A DNA stretch of 21,282 bases, from positions 1-21,282 of the forward strand of contig JAZRMX010000033.1 of the NCBI GenBank assembly GCA_045647885.1, given 5' to 3'. The translations under genes and the position numbers were made by a program. The notes under the pieces are model-generated. The model searched no databases, had not been told where the DNA came from, and saw nothing but the letters and a program-made list of their open reading frames with translations. Positions 1-7,514 of the stretch are shown here, one piece after another (within the stretch, counting starts at the first letter, position 1; every line of letters starts with the position of its first letter). This DNA comes from HGM04593 sp045647885. GTDB lineage: Bacteria > Bacteroidota > Bacteroidia > Bacteroidales > Bacteroidaceae.

Positions 1-1052
1 CGACTAATGCTTATACCTGATGACACAATTGGGAATAGTAGATATATACACATTGGTATACACAAAAGGGTGAAGTACTGTGTTGCATTCAGGTATGAAC
101 TATTACTTAATAATAATATAATTTCTTTTGACATTAAAGAAACTGTAACTGCGATTATTGTAAGTACTAGAACTATAATTGTATAGAGCTTGTTAATTTC
201 CTTTATAAAACCTTCTTTTTTATAATTTTCATATAGGTATGGACTCCAAACATTGTGTAATGCAATATTTATCAATGAGAAAACCGAGGCTAATTGTAGT
301 GCAATAGAGTAAACACCTAGGTCTGTCTTTGAAATGTATTTACCAATAATTATTTGCCCAACAGAACTATCTATCCAACCTGCTAAGATTGCTGGTAATG
401 TTGGTATAGCAAACAATAGTGCTCTTTTTAGATATTCTTTACAAAATGTAAATCTTATGTTGCAGCGGTTTATGTAGCTGAAATACATAATGCCGAACAA
501 TTCTCCGCAAAGAATACCTGCAAATAATGATGCAATACCATATCTTAATACAACAACTCCAATTATTGATATTGCTATTTGAATTGCCAACTGGATAATT
601 GTACCAATGGAGTAGAGAATTGGCTTTCTCTTGAAACGAGTCATAATTGAGAAGTAAGAGAGCATACTACTTGCTGGTATTGTAAGTAGCATAATAAAAA
701 ATGCTCTCGAGAAACGTTCATCTAATGAAAGTACAGTTTGTTGCCAAAAAGATTGTGTACATATCATTATACTCATAATGGTTAATGAGATTCCCAAAAT
801 GGATAAGAAACCAGTTGATATTAGTTTGGTTCTATCAATTCCCTCTTCTTGGTAATCTCTTGCTATTCCCGAATGTATGTTCAGGTTTGAAAATAGCCCA
901 ATAATTCCTTGTATAGATACAATCATAGCCATAGCTCCATACTCCTCTCTTGTCAAAATACTAGTGTATATTGGCATAAGGAACACGGCTACAAGTTTAC
1001 CGATGATTGATGCAAAGCCGTATATGAAGAAATCTTTGAAGAATCGCCACAT
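1..1052 (-). CDS. wzx: Wzx-type polysaccharide flippase, C-terminus cut by window edge
   Basis: Reading the minus strand from the ATG at 1052 gives 350 uninterrupted codons to the window edge. The start MWRFFKDFFIYGFASIIGKL is typical of Wzx/RfbX/MviN-like lipid-linked oligosaccharide flippases. It is followed by a chain of hydrophobic segments with short polar loops, for example around residues 80-100, 150-175 and 215-235, consistent with a 12-14 helix inner-membrane protein. Family members are usually 420-500 residues, so roughly the last fifth to quarter is missing. The start lies one base after the stop codon of the preceding glycosyltransferase (stop at 1054-1056), which indicates translational coupling. 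The family role is moving undecaprenyl-linked repeat units across the inner membrane. The family assignment is firm, but the substrate cannot be read from the sequence. Confidence 0.88.
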   Translation of the reverse strand, partial: MWRFFKDFFIYGFASIIGKLVAVFLMPIYTSILTREEYGAMAMIVSIQGIIGLFSNLNIHSGIARDYQEEGIDRTKLISTGFLSILGISLTIMSIMICTQSFWQQTVLSLDERFSRAFFIMLLTIPASSMLSYFSIMTRFKRKPILYSIGTIIQLAIQIAISIIGVVVLRYGIASLFAGILCGELFGIMYFSYINRCNIRFTFCKEYLKRALLFAIPTLPAILAGWIDSSVGQIIIGKYISKTDLGVYSIALQLASVFSLINIALHNVWSPYLYENYKKEGFIKEINKLYTIIVLVLTIIAVTVSLMSKEIILLLSNSSYLNATQYFTLLCIPMCIYLLFPIVSSGISIS

Positions 1053-1053
1053 C

Positions 1054-2214
1054 TTATTTCTTGTTTTTATATGCGTTTACCCAGTTCTTTATACATTCCG
1101 ACCAAACATTTTTTGCTTTACCATTTTTAGAATTTAGTTCAGTCTCTTCTTTAAAATTTTCAAAATTATTAAGAACCCCTTCGATTAAATCTACACCATC
1201 TTTTATAGTTTTAACATTATGTCCAATAAGTTGGTTAGCCTTTAAACGTTCTTTATATGCAAGCCAGTCTCCATAAATAAGCACAGACTTAGCACAAAGA
1301 CATTCAATTATGCTTTTTGAGAATCCGTCGCTGGTTGATAATTGAAGTGTTATATCGGTTGCATTTCGTAGGCGCGCAACTTCTTCATTACTAAGGAAAC
1401 TGTCACGCAAAAGTGTGTATGTGTATCCCGATTGTTCGAGCTTTGCTTGTACCTTATCGCAATAATCTTTAGCAGCACCGCGTGTCATTGGGGCAAGCAA
1501 GTGTAATTTTTCTTTTAGTTGCTCTTTTCTTGATAATTCATCTATAATTGGAATGTGCTGGTGTAGTAGTTTGCCGCTATAACCAATGAGAACTACTTTT
1601 TTGTTAGTGTCAATAGATAGTTTTGTTTTTGATGTTGCTTTGTTTTCATATTCCATCAACTTGTAAAGTTCTTCAAGTGGCTCTGAACCATAATTACCTT
1701 CAATTAGTTTATCGCCTATTTCAGGGTAAATATCTTTTGTTACATTTTTAAACGTTGGAGAATTTATGATATAATCTACTTCTGAAATAAATTTTTTTAG
1801 ATTTTTATTATATAGTTTTGTTGAGTAAAGAATCTTTAAAATATTATTAATCTCCCCTCCCCAAAATGTAGCAAAGAGTCTGTTACAATATTTGCGTATA
1901 TTACGAGTGAGTACCAATGGGGGAATAATCCAATGGCAATGTATAATGTCGTAGTGTCTGCCTTTTAAGAACTTCTTAAGTTCGTGGCTGGCATAAAAAG
2001 GGAAGATAGGTGATTTTATATATGGAATTTTTTGATGCCAAATATTTGGATTTACATAATACATATTATCGTAGTATGTGTTTTTCCCTTGTTTGGTATT
2101 AAGATAGAACCCAAAAATATCAATAGTCGTGTCGGGCATTGATGTTTTTAACCATTTTGTCATATTGGTGATAAATATGTCATTGGCATTGCCGACAATA
2201 AGAAGTATTTTCAT
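1054..2214 (-). CDS. GT-B fold glycosyltransferase (family 4-like)
   Basis: This 386-residue protein begins MKILLIVGNANDIF, a Rossmann-type first strand typical of GT-B enzymes. An HCHWIIPP stretch near residue 95 and an AT-F-WGGE stretch near 115 fit the acceptor side. The C-terminal half has the donor-binding half-domain: KVVLIGYSGK around residue 210, then a segment near residue 290 reading STSDGFSKSIIECLCAKSV, equivalent to the acidic donor-site motif of GT4 enzymes. It probably adds one sugar to the lipid-linked repeat unit at the cytoplasmic face of the membrane. The start is one base after the CBS-nucleotidyltransferase stop and the stop is one base before the flippase start. Donor and linkage are unknown. 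It is the only glycosyltransferase in the window, so others must lie outside. Confidence 0.82.
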   Translation of the reverse strand: MKILLIVGNANDIFITNMTKWLKTSMPDTTIDIFGFYLNTKQGKNTYYDNMYYVNPNIWHQKIPYIKSPIFPFYASHELKKFLKGRHYDIIHCHWIIPPLVLTRNIRKYCNRLFATFWGGEINNILKILYSTKLYNKNLKKFISEVDYIINSPTFKNVTKDIYPEIGDKLIEGNYGSEPLEELYKLMEYENKATSKTKLSIDTNKKVVLIGYSGKLLHQHIPIIDELSRKEQLKEKLHLLAPMTRGAAKDYCDKVQAKLEQSGYTYTLLRDSFLSNEEVARLRNATDITLQLSTSDGFSKSIIECLCAKSVLIYGDWLAYKERLKANQLIGHNVKTIKDGVDLIEGVLNNFENFKEETELNSKNGKAKNVWSECIKNWVNAYKNKK

Positions 2215-2215
2215 T

Positions 2216-3271
2216 TTATTTTACATTTATTAGTTTTAGATATTCGGGCCATTCTCCTATATCGGTCCACGATTTTTCGCTTACAGGGAAACAGCCGATA
2301 CGTCCACCACGTTGTTTTATCTTTTCCATTAAATGCGTTATGTGGAAGAACTCGTTTTCAGGTATTTCATCAATGAGCTCTGGGTTTAGTATGTAAACTC
2401 CAGTATTTATCATATAGGTTGTTTCTGGCTTTTCGCTTAGTCCCTCCATTATTCCGTTTTCACCAGTTGATATTACACCATATGGTATGCTATGGCTTTT
2501 TACTGCGGTTACAATTGTCAAGTCGTTTTTGTTATTTTTATGATATTCATAGACATCTCGGTAGTCTTGGTCTATGAGTATGTCGCAGTTGCTAACAAAA
2601 AAAGGAGTGGTTATCTTGTTTTTTAATAGCGATACACTGCCTATTGTACCCAAAGGTTTTTTTTCGCGGAAAAATGAAATGTCGTATTTTTTGTCGAGCT
2701 GGTTGAGGTAGAATTCTATCATATCGTATTTGTAGTTTACCGACATATAGAATTTATTACAACCTATGCTTTGAAATTGGTCCATAATCTCTTCGAGTAT
2801 GGTCTTTTCTCCAATGGGGATAAGTGGCTTGGGGATAACGTATGTAAGTGGTTTTAAACGTGTGCCTTTGCCACCTGCCATAATAACTATTGGGAGGTCT
2901 ATTTTTTCTCTTTCAATGTTGCTTTCTTTGCCGAAAAGTTCTTTCCAGAACATTACATCAACCAAAGTTCCATTCTTATCCACAATAGGCATACATTCTG
3001 CACGCATACGGCGCATTTTATCCATAATTGTTTCTTTCGATTCTTCAATGTCTGCATATATCTTGTGGGTATCGACAATCATTGATATTGGTGAAATAAG
3101 TGGCACATTCTTGATAATGGCACGCTGGATATCACCAATTGTTAGGATTCCAATAAAATTTTCTTCTTTTAGCACAAAAAGTGTCTTTGATCTAATTTCA
3201 TCCATAACTCTAAGAGACTCCTGGATGCTGATCGTTGGTGGAACTATGTGTTTACGTATTTTTTCTATCAT
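2216..3271 (-). CDS. CBS-domain sugar-phosphate nucleotidyltransferase (PtmE-like)
   Basis: The 351 residues hold two CBS motifs (about 1-60 and 61-118) followed by a nucleotidyltransferase domain (about 125-351). The NTP-binding signature is clear at residues 128-145: IVIMAGGKGTRLKPLT, then the PKPLIPIGEK substrate loop. VSNCDIL at 226-232 carries the metal-binding aspartate, and a late SWTDIGEWPEY closes the fold. This architecture and length match the CBS-fused enzymes of legionaminic-acid-type loci such as Campylobacter PtmE, which makes GDP-glucosamine from GlcN-1-P; CBS domains commonly sense adenylate nucleotides. Whether the nucleotide here is GTP, CTP or UTP cannot be decided by eye. 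It sits 23 bases after the ATP-grasp gene and one base before the glycosyltransferase. Its product probably feeds one residue of the polymer. Confidence 0.85.
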   Translation of the reverse strand: MIEKIRKHIVPPTISIQESLRVMDEIRSKTLFVLKEENFIGILTIGDIQRAIIKNVPLISPISMIVDTHKIYADIEESKETIMDKMRRMRAECMPIVDKNGTLVDVMFWKELFGKESNIEREKIDLPIVIMAGGKGTRLKPLTYVIPKPLIPIGEKTILEEIMDQFQSIGCNKFYMSVNYKYDMIEFYLNQLDKKYDISFFREKKPLGTIGSVSLLKNKITTPFFVSNCDILIDQDYRDVYEYHKNNKNDLTIVTAVKSHSIPYGVISTGENGIMEGLSEKPETTYMINTGVYILNPELIDEIPENEFFHITHLMEKIKQRGGRIGCFPVSEKSWTDIGEWPEYLKLINVK

Positions 3272-3294
3272 TTTTCCAAATAGGCTTTATATAA

Positions 3295-4344
3295 TTACTC
3301 AAACATTAATTTCTGGAACTCGCTTTTTAGGCCTTGTTTTGTGGCGAATTGCGATATGAATTGTCCAAAGTTTCCTTCAAGCATAACCCATCCTTTCTCG
3401 GTATAGGCAAAGTCGTATGCTATGTATTTATGATTGGACATCTTTTTGTGTGCTGTTTCAGTAATTTCAAGTAATTTATCCCAATCTTTAATTTTAAAAC
3501 CTTTATACACAATACCTGAATCGGGGTGGCATATGTATGAGTTTCTTCTTTCATCGTAACCATCAGTAATAGCGATACCTGTCTTTGAATCTATAGCCGC
3601 AAATATGCCTCCACCACCAGCGTTATCAATTACAGCTCCTTTTCGTCCGGTTCTAAAGAAACAACCTAGAACATAATGTCCTTTGGGAGTCAGTACTGAT
3701 GGTATGCGTACGGTATTTACACTTGATTGGTTAAAGACTTTCAAGTGCTCGTCCTGTATGATGAGTTCCTCTATTATAAAACCAAATTTTGTTAGAGAGG
3801 TTGGCTTATATGTATTTTTGTCTTTTCTTAATCTTTCAAAAATAGTTACGATATCGTCAGGGTTATAATCGTATTTAAAGGTGTTGTATCCAAAAGCAGC
3901 TGTTAATGGCTTTATAAATACGGAGCAGTTCTTTTTGCAAAACGATTCAAACTCTTCAAAAGAAGTATTCTCGTCTAAAAGAATTGCATTTCTTTTGAAA
4001 AACTCTTTATTTTTATTGTAGAACCAATATTTATCGGTAAGTTCCCAATAAAGTTCTTTGTTGTCGTTTACGGACCATAAATTTTTATAATAATCTGAAA
4101 GGTAGTTCTCTTTTTCACTTTCAGTTCTTGCTTCGAAATCAAATAAATACCATTCTAGTGGTGTCGCGTGATATTTTCTGCAGTCAGAATATATCAGTTG
4201 TTTCTTCTTTCTGGCATCATTCTTACTGATTTTAGGGTCGAACATTTTCATATGTTCTTCAATAATACGCACTAATTTCTCCTTTTTAAATATTTTAATA
4301 ATACGTATTACCCAAGGTGGTAACATTTGATATATTTTTTTCAT
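3295..4344 (-). CDS. Sugar-transfer-associated ATP-grasp protein
   Basis: This 349-residue protein resembles the ATP-grasp family found among capsule and O-antigen genes (Pfam 'sugar-transfer associated ATP-grasp'). An N-terminal helical region of about 120 residues is followed by FIKPLTAAFGYNTF near 142-155, then GFIIEELIIQ (the adenine and hinge strand). Next come NQSSVNTVRIPSVL, a glycine-rich DNAGGGGIFAAID, and VMLEGNFGQF near the end, which supplies the acidic and asparagine metal ligands. The family is thought to form an acyl-phosphate intermediate and make an amide or ester bond, but its reaction is not settled. It is three bases after the NeuD-like acetyltransferase gene. Basic, lysine-rich N-terminal residues could help it associate with the membrane; that is an inference. 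Confidence 0.8.
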   Translation of the reverse strand: MKKIYQMLPPWVIRIIKIFKKEKLVRIIEEHMKMFDPKISKNDARKKKQLIYSDCRKYHATPLEWYLFDFEARTESEKENYLSDYYKNLWSVNDNKELYWELTDKYWFYNKNKEFFKRNAILLDENTSFEEFESFCKKNCSVFIKPLTAAFGYNTFKYDYNPDDIVTIFERLRKDKNTYKPTSLTKFGFIIEELIIQDEHLKVFNQSSVNTVRIPSVLTPKGHYVLGCFFRTGRKGAVIDNAGGGGIFAAIDSKTGIAITDGYDERRNSYICHPDSGIVYKGFKIKDWDKLLEITETAHKKMSNHKYIAYDFAYTEKGWVMLEGNFGQFISQFATKQGLKSEFQKLMFE

Positions 4345-4347
4345 AAT

Positions 4348-5007
4348 TTATATTTTTGTGTCGAATGAATTTTTTCCTTCTATCTTTTTTGCGGGATTGC
4401 CAGCATATACACATTCAGTTTCGGTGCTTTTAAGAATATTACTTGCCGAGCCAATAATAGTGAAATCGTTTATAATAATACTATTCTTTATGGTGCTATT
4501 AAGTCCTATAAAACAATTATTACCAACAATGGCTCCTCCGCCAAAAGTAACACTTGTTGATATAAAATTAAAATCTCCAATAGTATTGTCGTGCGATATT
4601 GAAACTCGTGATGCGATAATGTTGCATTTGCCAATCTTTGTTGTAGGACCAATTAAAACTCCAGGCATTATGATATTACCTTCGGCAATGTCATCGGTGT
4701 ATGATATTACAGTCGATGACATCCAAGTTCCAATTTTGTATCCTGCATTTTTGCACAAAGTGTATATTTTTTCACGCAATTTATTCATTTTTGCATATCC
4801 GATACATATAAGAATCTCAAAAGAATTTTTATCATATAAGTCGGAGAGATTTTCAAAGGGTATAACTTGCAATTCCTCTATCTTATCTCTGCTAATGAAA
4901 TGTTCTTCATTTGTAAAGCATAAGACTCTACAAGTATTCTCTTGCTTGATGTACTTATTTATTCGTTCGGCAAATGCCGAATCTCCCCAAATTACATAAT
5001 TCTTCAT
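4348..5007 (-). CDS. NeuD/PglD-like sugar acetyltransferase
   Basis: The product of about 219 residues begins MKNYVIWGDSAFAERINKY, a small nucleotide-binding-like N-terminal domain of the PglD/NeuD type. A left-handed beta-helix of hexapeptide repeats follows from about residue 95 to 200 (for example IAEGNIIMPGVLIGPTTKIG and IGDFNFIST). SISHDNTIG carries the histidine expected to act as general base. YAGNPAKKI is the usual C-terminal cap. The family uses acetyl-CoA to acetylate an amino or hydroxyl group on a sugar or sugar nucleotide. A longer reading would start at TTG 5013, overlapping the upstream stop at 5010-5012. I prefer the ATG at 5007, two bases after that stop. Its position after an aminotransferase and ligase suggests that it modifies the amino sugar made by those neighbours. 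Confidence 0.83.
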   Translation of the reverse strand: MKNYVIWGDSAFAERINKYIKQENTCRVLCFTNEEHFISRDKIEELQVIPFENLSDLYDKNSFEILICIGYAKMNKLREKIYTLCKNAGYKIGTWMSSTVISYTDDIAEGNIIMPGVLIGPTTKIGKCNIIASRVSISHDNTIGDFNFISTSVTFGGGAIVGNNCFIGLNSTIKNSIIINDFTIIGSASNILKSTETECVYAGNPAKKIEGKNSFDTKI

Positions 5008-5009
5008 AT

Positions 5010-6197
5010 TCAATGAATCTTAATAAAGTTGCAAATTGCTTTTGAGTATTTTTCTATTAAGTTTTCTGCGTCAATTCTCTTTTCGGCACTTATAATAAAT
5101 TGTCCATATCGATCAAGACCGCTTTTAAATTTTTTGACAACACTTCCTGGTACAAGTTTAAGATAAAAAGACTCTACGCCTTCCCATTTGTGTACTTCTT
5201 CAATTTTAGGATTTATTGATTCAACAACACCTTCAGGCAATGAGAAGAAATGTACAGCCGAAGCTCTATTTGTTCTTCCTGTAGTAGTATTAACAGGAAG
5301 GTTTGTTGCAATGTTTAACAATTGTTCTTCCATATTAATTCCTGTAGAAAGCGGTGTCAGCATTGATGTAATGTATCCACCACCAAGTCTTGGGCTTGTT
5401 TCAATAACAAAGATGCCACGATTATTTATTTTTAGTTCGGTGTGTGATGGACAGTTCTCAAATCCCATAGCTTCGGCAATATCGGCTATGATTTTGCGAA
5501 TCTTTTCTTTATTCTCCTCGCTGATGTTTGCTGGTTGAATATGTTGGAGTTCTACATTGTAGGGGAATGTTGTTGTTGTTTTCTCGGTGAATTGTATCAC
5601 TTCGCTTTTGCCATTGAAATGGAGACCTTCGATACTATATTCTTGTCCTTCGATGAATTCTTCAACAAGTACACTATCGAACTTGGTGTATTGCATTGCT
5701 TCATTGAATGCTGTCTCAAGTTCGGTCTTGTCGTTACAGAATATGACACCACGGCTGCCGGAATTGTCGCGTGGCTTGAGTATCACGGGATAGACAAGAC
5801 TTTCTGCCTCGTCAATACTTTTGATGAGGCCGCCATTGGCGCAAGGTATACCAGCTTTTCTGAAGCACTCTTTCATCCTGAACTTGTCGGTTGAGATTTT
5901 GGCAGTCTCTTCGCTGTAGAATGGCAATCCTAACTCTTTTGCCACACGTGCCATCATTGCAAGAGGTTTGTCAGTTGCAGCTGTTGCAACTGCGCATATA
6001 TTGTATTTGCGTGCTACGGCAATCGTACCTTCGTAGTCTTGTCCACCTACAACCTCAAACGCATCGACAAGGTTGTTGCAGCAAGCATCGGCACAAGGGT
6101 CTATTCCTACGACGAATAACCCCTTTGCCTTAGCTATTTTTATAATTGATTCCTGGAGTTCGCCGACTCCAAAAATCATTATTGCTTTTTTATCCAT
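5010..6197 (-). CDS. ATP-grasp carboxylate-amine ligase
   Basis: The 395 residues have the three-part ATP-grasp fold. An N-terminal Rossmann-like domain (IMIFGVGELQESII, residues 6-19) resembles PurK, BacD and CarB preATP-grasp domains. VILKPRDNSGSRGV (138-151) is the ATP-binding lysine and glycine loop, and LVEEFIEGQEYSIEG (177-191) is the central strand pair. HTELKINNRGIFVIETSPRLGGG (about 266-288) is the metal-binding and catalytic segment, where E-T-S-P-R replaces the more common E-I-N-P-R. Enzymes of this type join a carboxylate to an amine through an acyl-phosphate. The reading frame overlaps the end of the DegT aminotransferase by eight bases, so the two are probably co-translated. I infer a role in attaching an amino acid or other acid to the newly formed sugar amine, but the true substrates are unknown. 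Confidence 0.8.
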   Translation of the reverse strand: MDKKAIMIFGVGELQESIIKIAKAKGLFVVGIDPCADACCNNLVDAFEVVGGQDYEGTIAVARKYNICAVATAATDKPLAMMARVAKELGLPFYSEETAKISTDKFRMKECFRKAGIPCANGGLIKSIDEAESLVYPVILKPRDNSGSRGVIFCNDKTELETAFNEAMQYTKFDSVLVEEFIEGQEYSIEGLHFNGKSEVIQFTEKTTTTFPYNVELQHIQPANISEENKEKIRKIIADIAEAMGFENCPSHTELKINNRGIFVIETSPRLGGGYITSMLTPLSTGINMEEQLLNIATNLPVNTTTGRTNRASAVHFFSLPEGVVESINPKIEEVHKWEGVESFYLKLVPGSVVKKFKSGLDRYGQFIISAEKRIDAENLIEKYSKAICNFIKIH

Positions 6198-7323
6198 TTA
6201 TTACCTTATTTATTGTTTCGCAGATGAAATCTACTTGTTCCATTGTAAGTGCTGCATACATTGGGAGCGTGATTTCGTGGTCGGTCACATACTCGGTTTG
6301 TGGTAAAACTGCACCGTAGTCCTTGTAGATTGAGAAACGATGAATAGCGGGGTAGTGTACCGATGTTTGTATGCCGGCAGCATGTATCGCTTCGCGTATC
6401 TTGTCACGATCCTCAACTGTACCTTTAGTTAGCACAATGGGCATGATGTAATTTGATACGAACTCGGTATTGTCGGCAAAAGGTACTACAATGTTTGCAA
6501 CCTTTGAGAGGTTCTGTATGTAGCGTTCACGTACTGCTATGCGCTTCTCTAGGTCTCCGGGCAACTTTTTTAACTGCTCAATGGCAATAGCTGCGTGTAT
6601 GTCGTCAAGGCGGAAATTGTAGCCAAGTTCTACAATATCGTAGGCTGTGGCATGGCCTCCGGCACGCTGGTAGCTCATAGTTGTCATTCCGTGTGAGCGT
6701 AACAAGCGTACTTTGTCGGCAATCTCTTTGTTGTTAGTAATGAGCATACCACCCTCGCCGGTACTTATGTTTTTGTTTGAGAAGAAGCTATATGCTGCAC
6801 AATCACCAATAGTTCCAAGCTTAACACTTTTGTACTCCGAAAGTGGACCGTGGCAAGCATCCTCAATAACCTTTAGGTTGTGCTTATTGGCTATAGCCAT
6901 AATCTCGTTCATTTTACAAGGGAAACCAGCCATGTGTACAACAAGAATGGCTTTTGTCTTCTCGGTAATTTTCTTTTCAATTTCTTCAGGATCGATATTG
7001 ATGTGCTCAGGACCTACAATGTCGCAGAAAACAGGTGTTGCACCTACATAGCGGATGCAGTTTGCTGATGCTGCGAATGTGAGCGAAGGGCAAAGAACTT
7101 CGTCTCCAGGGCCAACTCCACAAGCTAAGCAACATAGATGTAGAGCATCAGTGCAGTTGCTTATGCTCACGGCGTATTTTACTCGGAACATATCGATGAA
7201 CATCTTTTCTAGTTCTTCGCACTTCGGGCCTGTTGAAATCCAACCCGATTTAATTGTTTCTGCTGCTGCGTTAGCCTCTCTTTCGTCGAAATTGAGGTTA
7301 AACAATGGAATTTTGTAAGCCAT
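6190..7323 (-). CDS. DegT/DnrJ/EryC1/StrS-family sugar aminotransferase
   Basis: The 377-residue length and motif order match PLP-dependent nucleotide-sugar aminotransferases. NCTDALHL (56-63) binds the cofactor phosphate. EDACHG (154-159) holds the aspartate that contacts the pyridine nitrogen. SFFSNKNISTGEGGM (179-193) contains the Schiff-base lysine, K184. YNFRLDDIHAAI is the usual conserved segment that follows. The expected reaction is transfer of an amino group from glutamate to a 4-keto (or 3-keto) nucleotide sugar, which the dehydratase encoded just upstream would supply. The regioisomer and nucleotide cannot be deduced. The gene is separated from the dehydratase by 191 bases containing two small inverted repeats, and its last eight bases overlap the ATP-grasp ligase start. 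Confidence 0.9.
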   Translation of the reverse strand: MAYKIPLFNLNFDEREANAAAETIKSGWISTGPKCEELEKMFIDMFRVKYAVSISNCTDALHLCCLACGVGPGDEVLCPSLTFAASANCIRYVGATPVFCDIVGPEHINIDPEEIEKKITEKTKAILVVHMAGFPCKMNEIMAIANKHNLKVIEDACHGPLSEYKSVKLGTIGDCAAYSFFSNKNISTGEGGMLITNNKEIADKVRLLRSHGMTTMSYQRAGGHATAYDIVELGYNFRLDDIHAAIAIEQLKKLPGDLEKRIAVRERYIQNLSKVANIVVPFADNTEFVSNYIMPIVLTKGTVEDRDKIREAIHAAGIQTSVHYPAIHRFSIYKDYGAVLPQTEYVTDHEITLPMYAALTMEQVDFICETINKVING

Positions 7324-7388
7324 AATTTATTACTTATTTAGGTTAAGTTTTTTAAATAGTAGAAGTCTTATTTGGTCAATTAATATGC

Positions 7389-7409
7389 AAATTGCGAAAA
7401 TAGCAATTT
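7389..7409. repeat. Short inverted repeat (7-base arms)
   Basis: Arms AAATTGC at 7389-7395 and GCAATTT at 7403-7409 are exact complements around a seven-base spacer. They lie in the gap between the dehydratase and aminotransferase genes. No thymine run follows on either strand, so it is not an intrinsic terminator. Its function is unknown. Confidence 0.45.
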
Positions 7410-7454
7410 ACCAGAGAGTCTGGCCAACCAAGATATGCATAGTTGGAATGAATA

Positions 7455-7474
7455 ATCAATACTAAAGTATTGAT
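7455..7474. repeat. Perfect hairpin (8-base arms, 4-base loop)
   Basis: Arms ATCAATAC (7455-7462) and GTATTGAT (7467-7474) flank the loop TAAA. It is forty bases after the dehydratase stop on the transcribed strand, which suits a 3'-end or RNA-processing hairpin. The stem is AT-rich and no U-run follows, so strong termination is unlikely. Confidence 0.5.
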
Positions 7475-7514
7475 GCGATACGGCAGAATTCAATGTTAGA
7501 TTGTCTCATATTGT

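Larger units (their letters stand above)
7324..7514. other. AT-rich gap with three inverted repeats
   Basis: This is the longest gap in the left half of the cluster that holds no composite repeat. It has no open frame of note and no match to the CAAAnnTA (minus-strand TAnnTTTG) promoter box. It contains a 7+7 base inverted repeat at 7389-7409, a perfect 8+8 base one at 7455-7474, and a looser CCAAC/GTTGG pair between them. It may be a processing site, a weak attenuator or a remnant junction between two gene cassettes. Confidence 0.4.

Noticed and set aside
5008..5013. TTG start at 5013 for the NeuD-like gene.
   Set aside because: It would add only two residues and overlap the upstream stop; the ATG at 5007 gives the normal family N-terminus.
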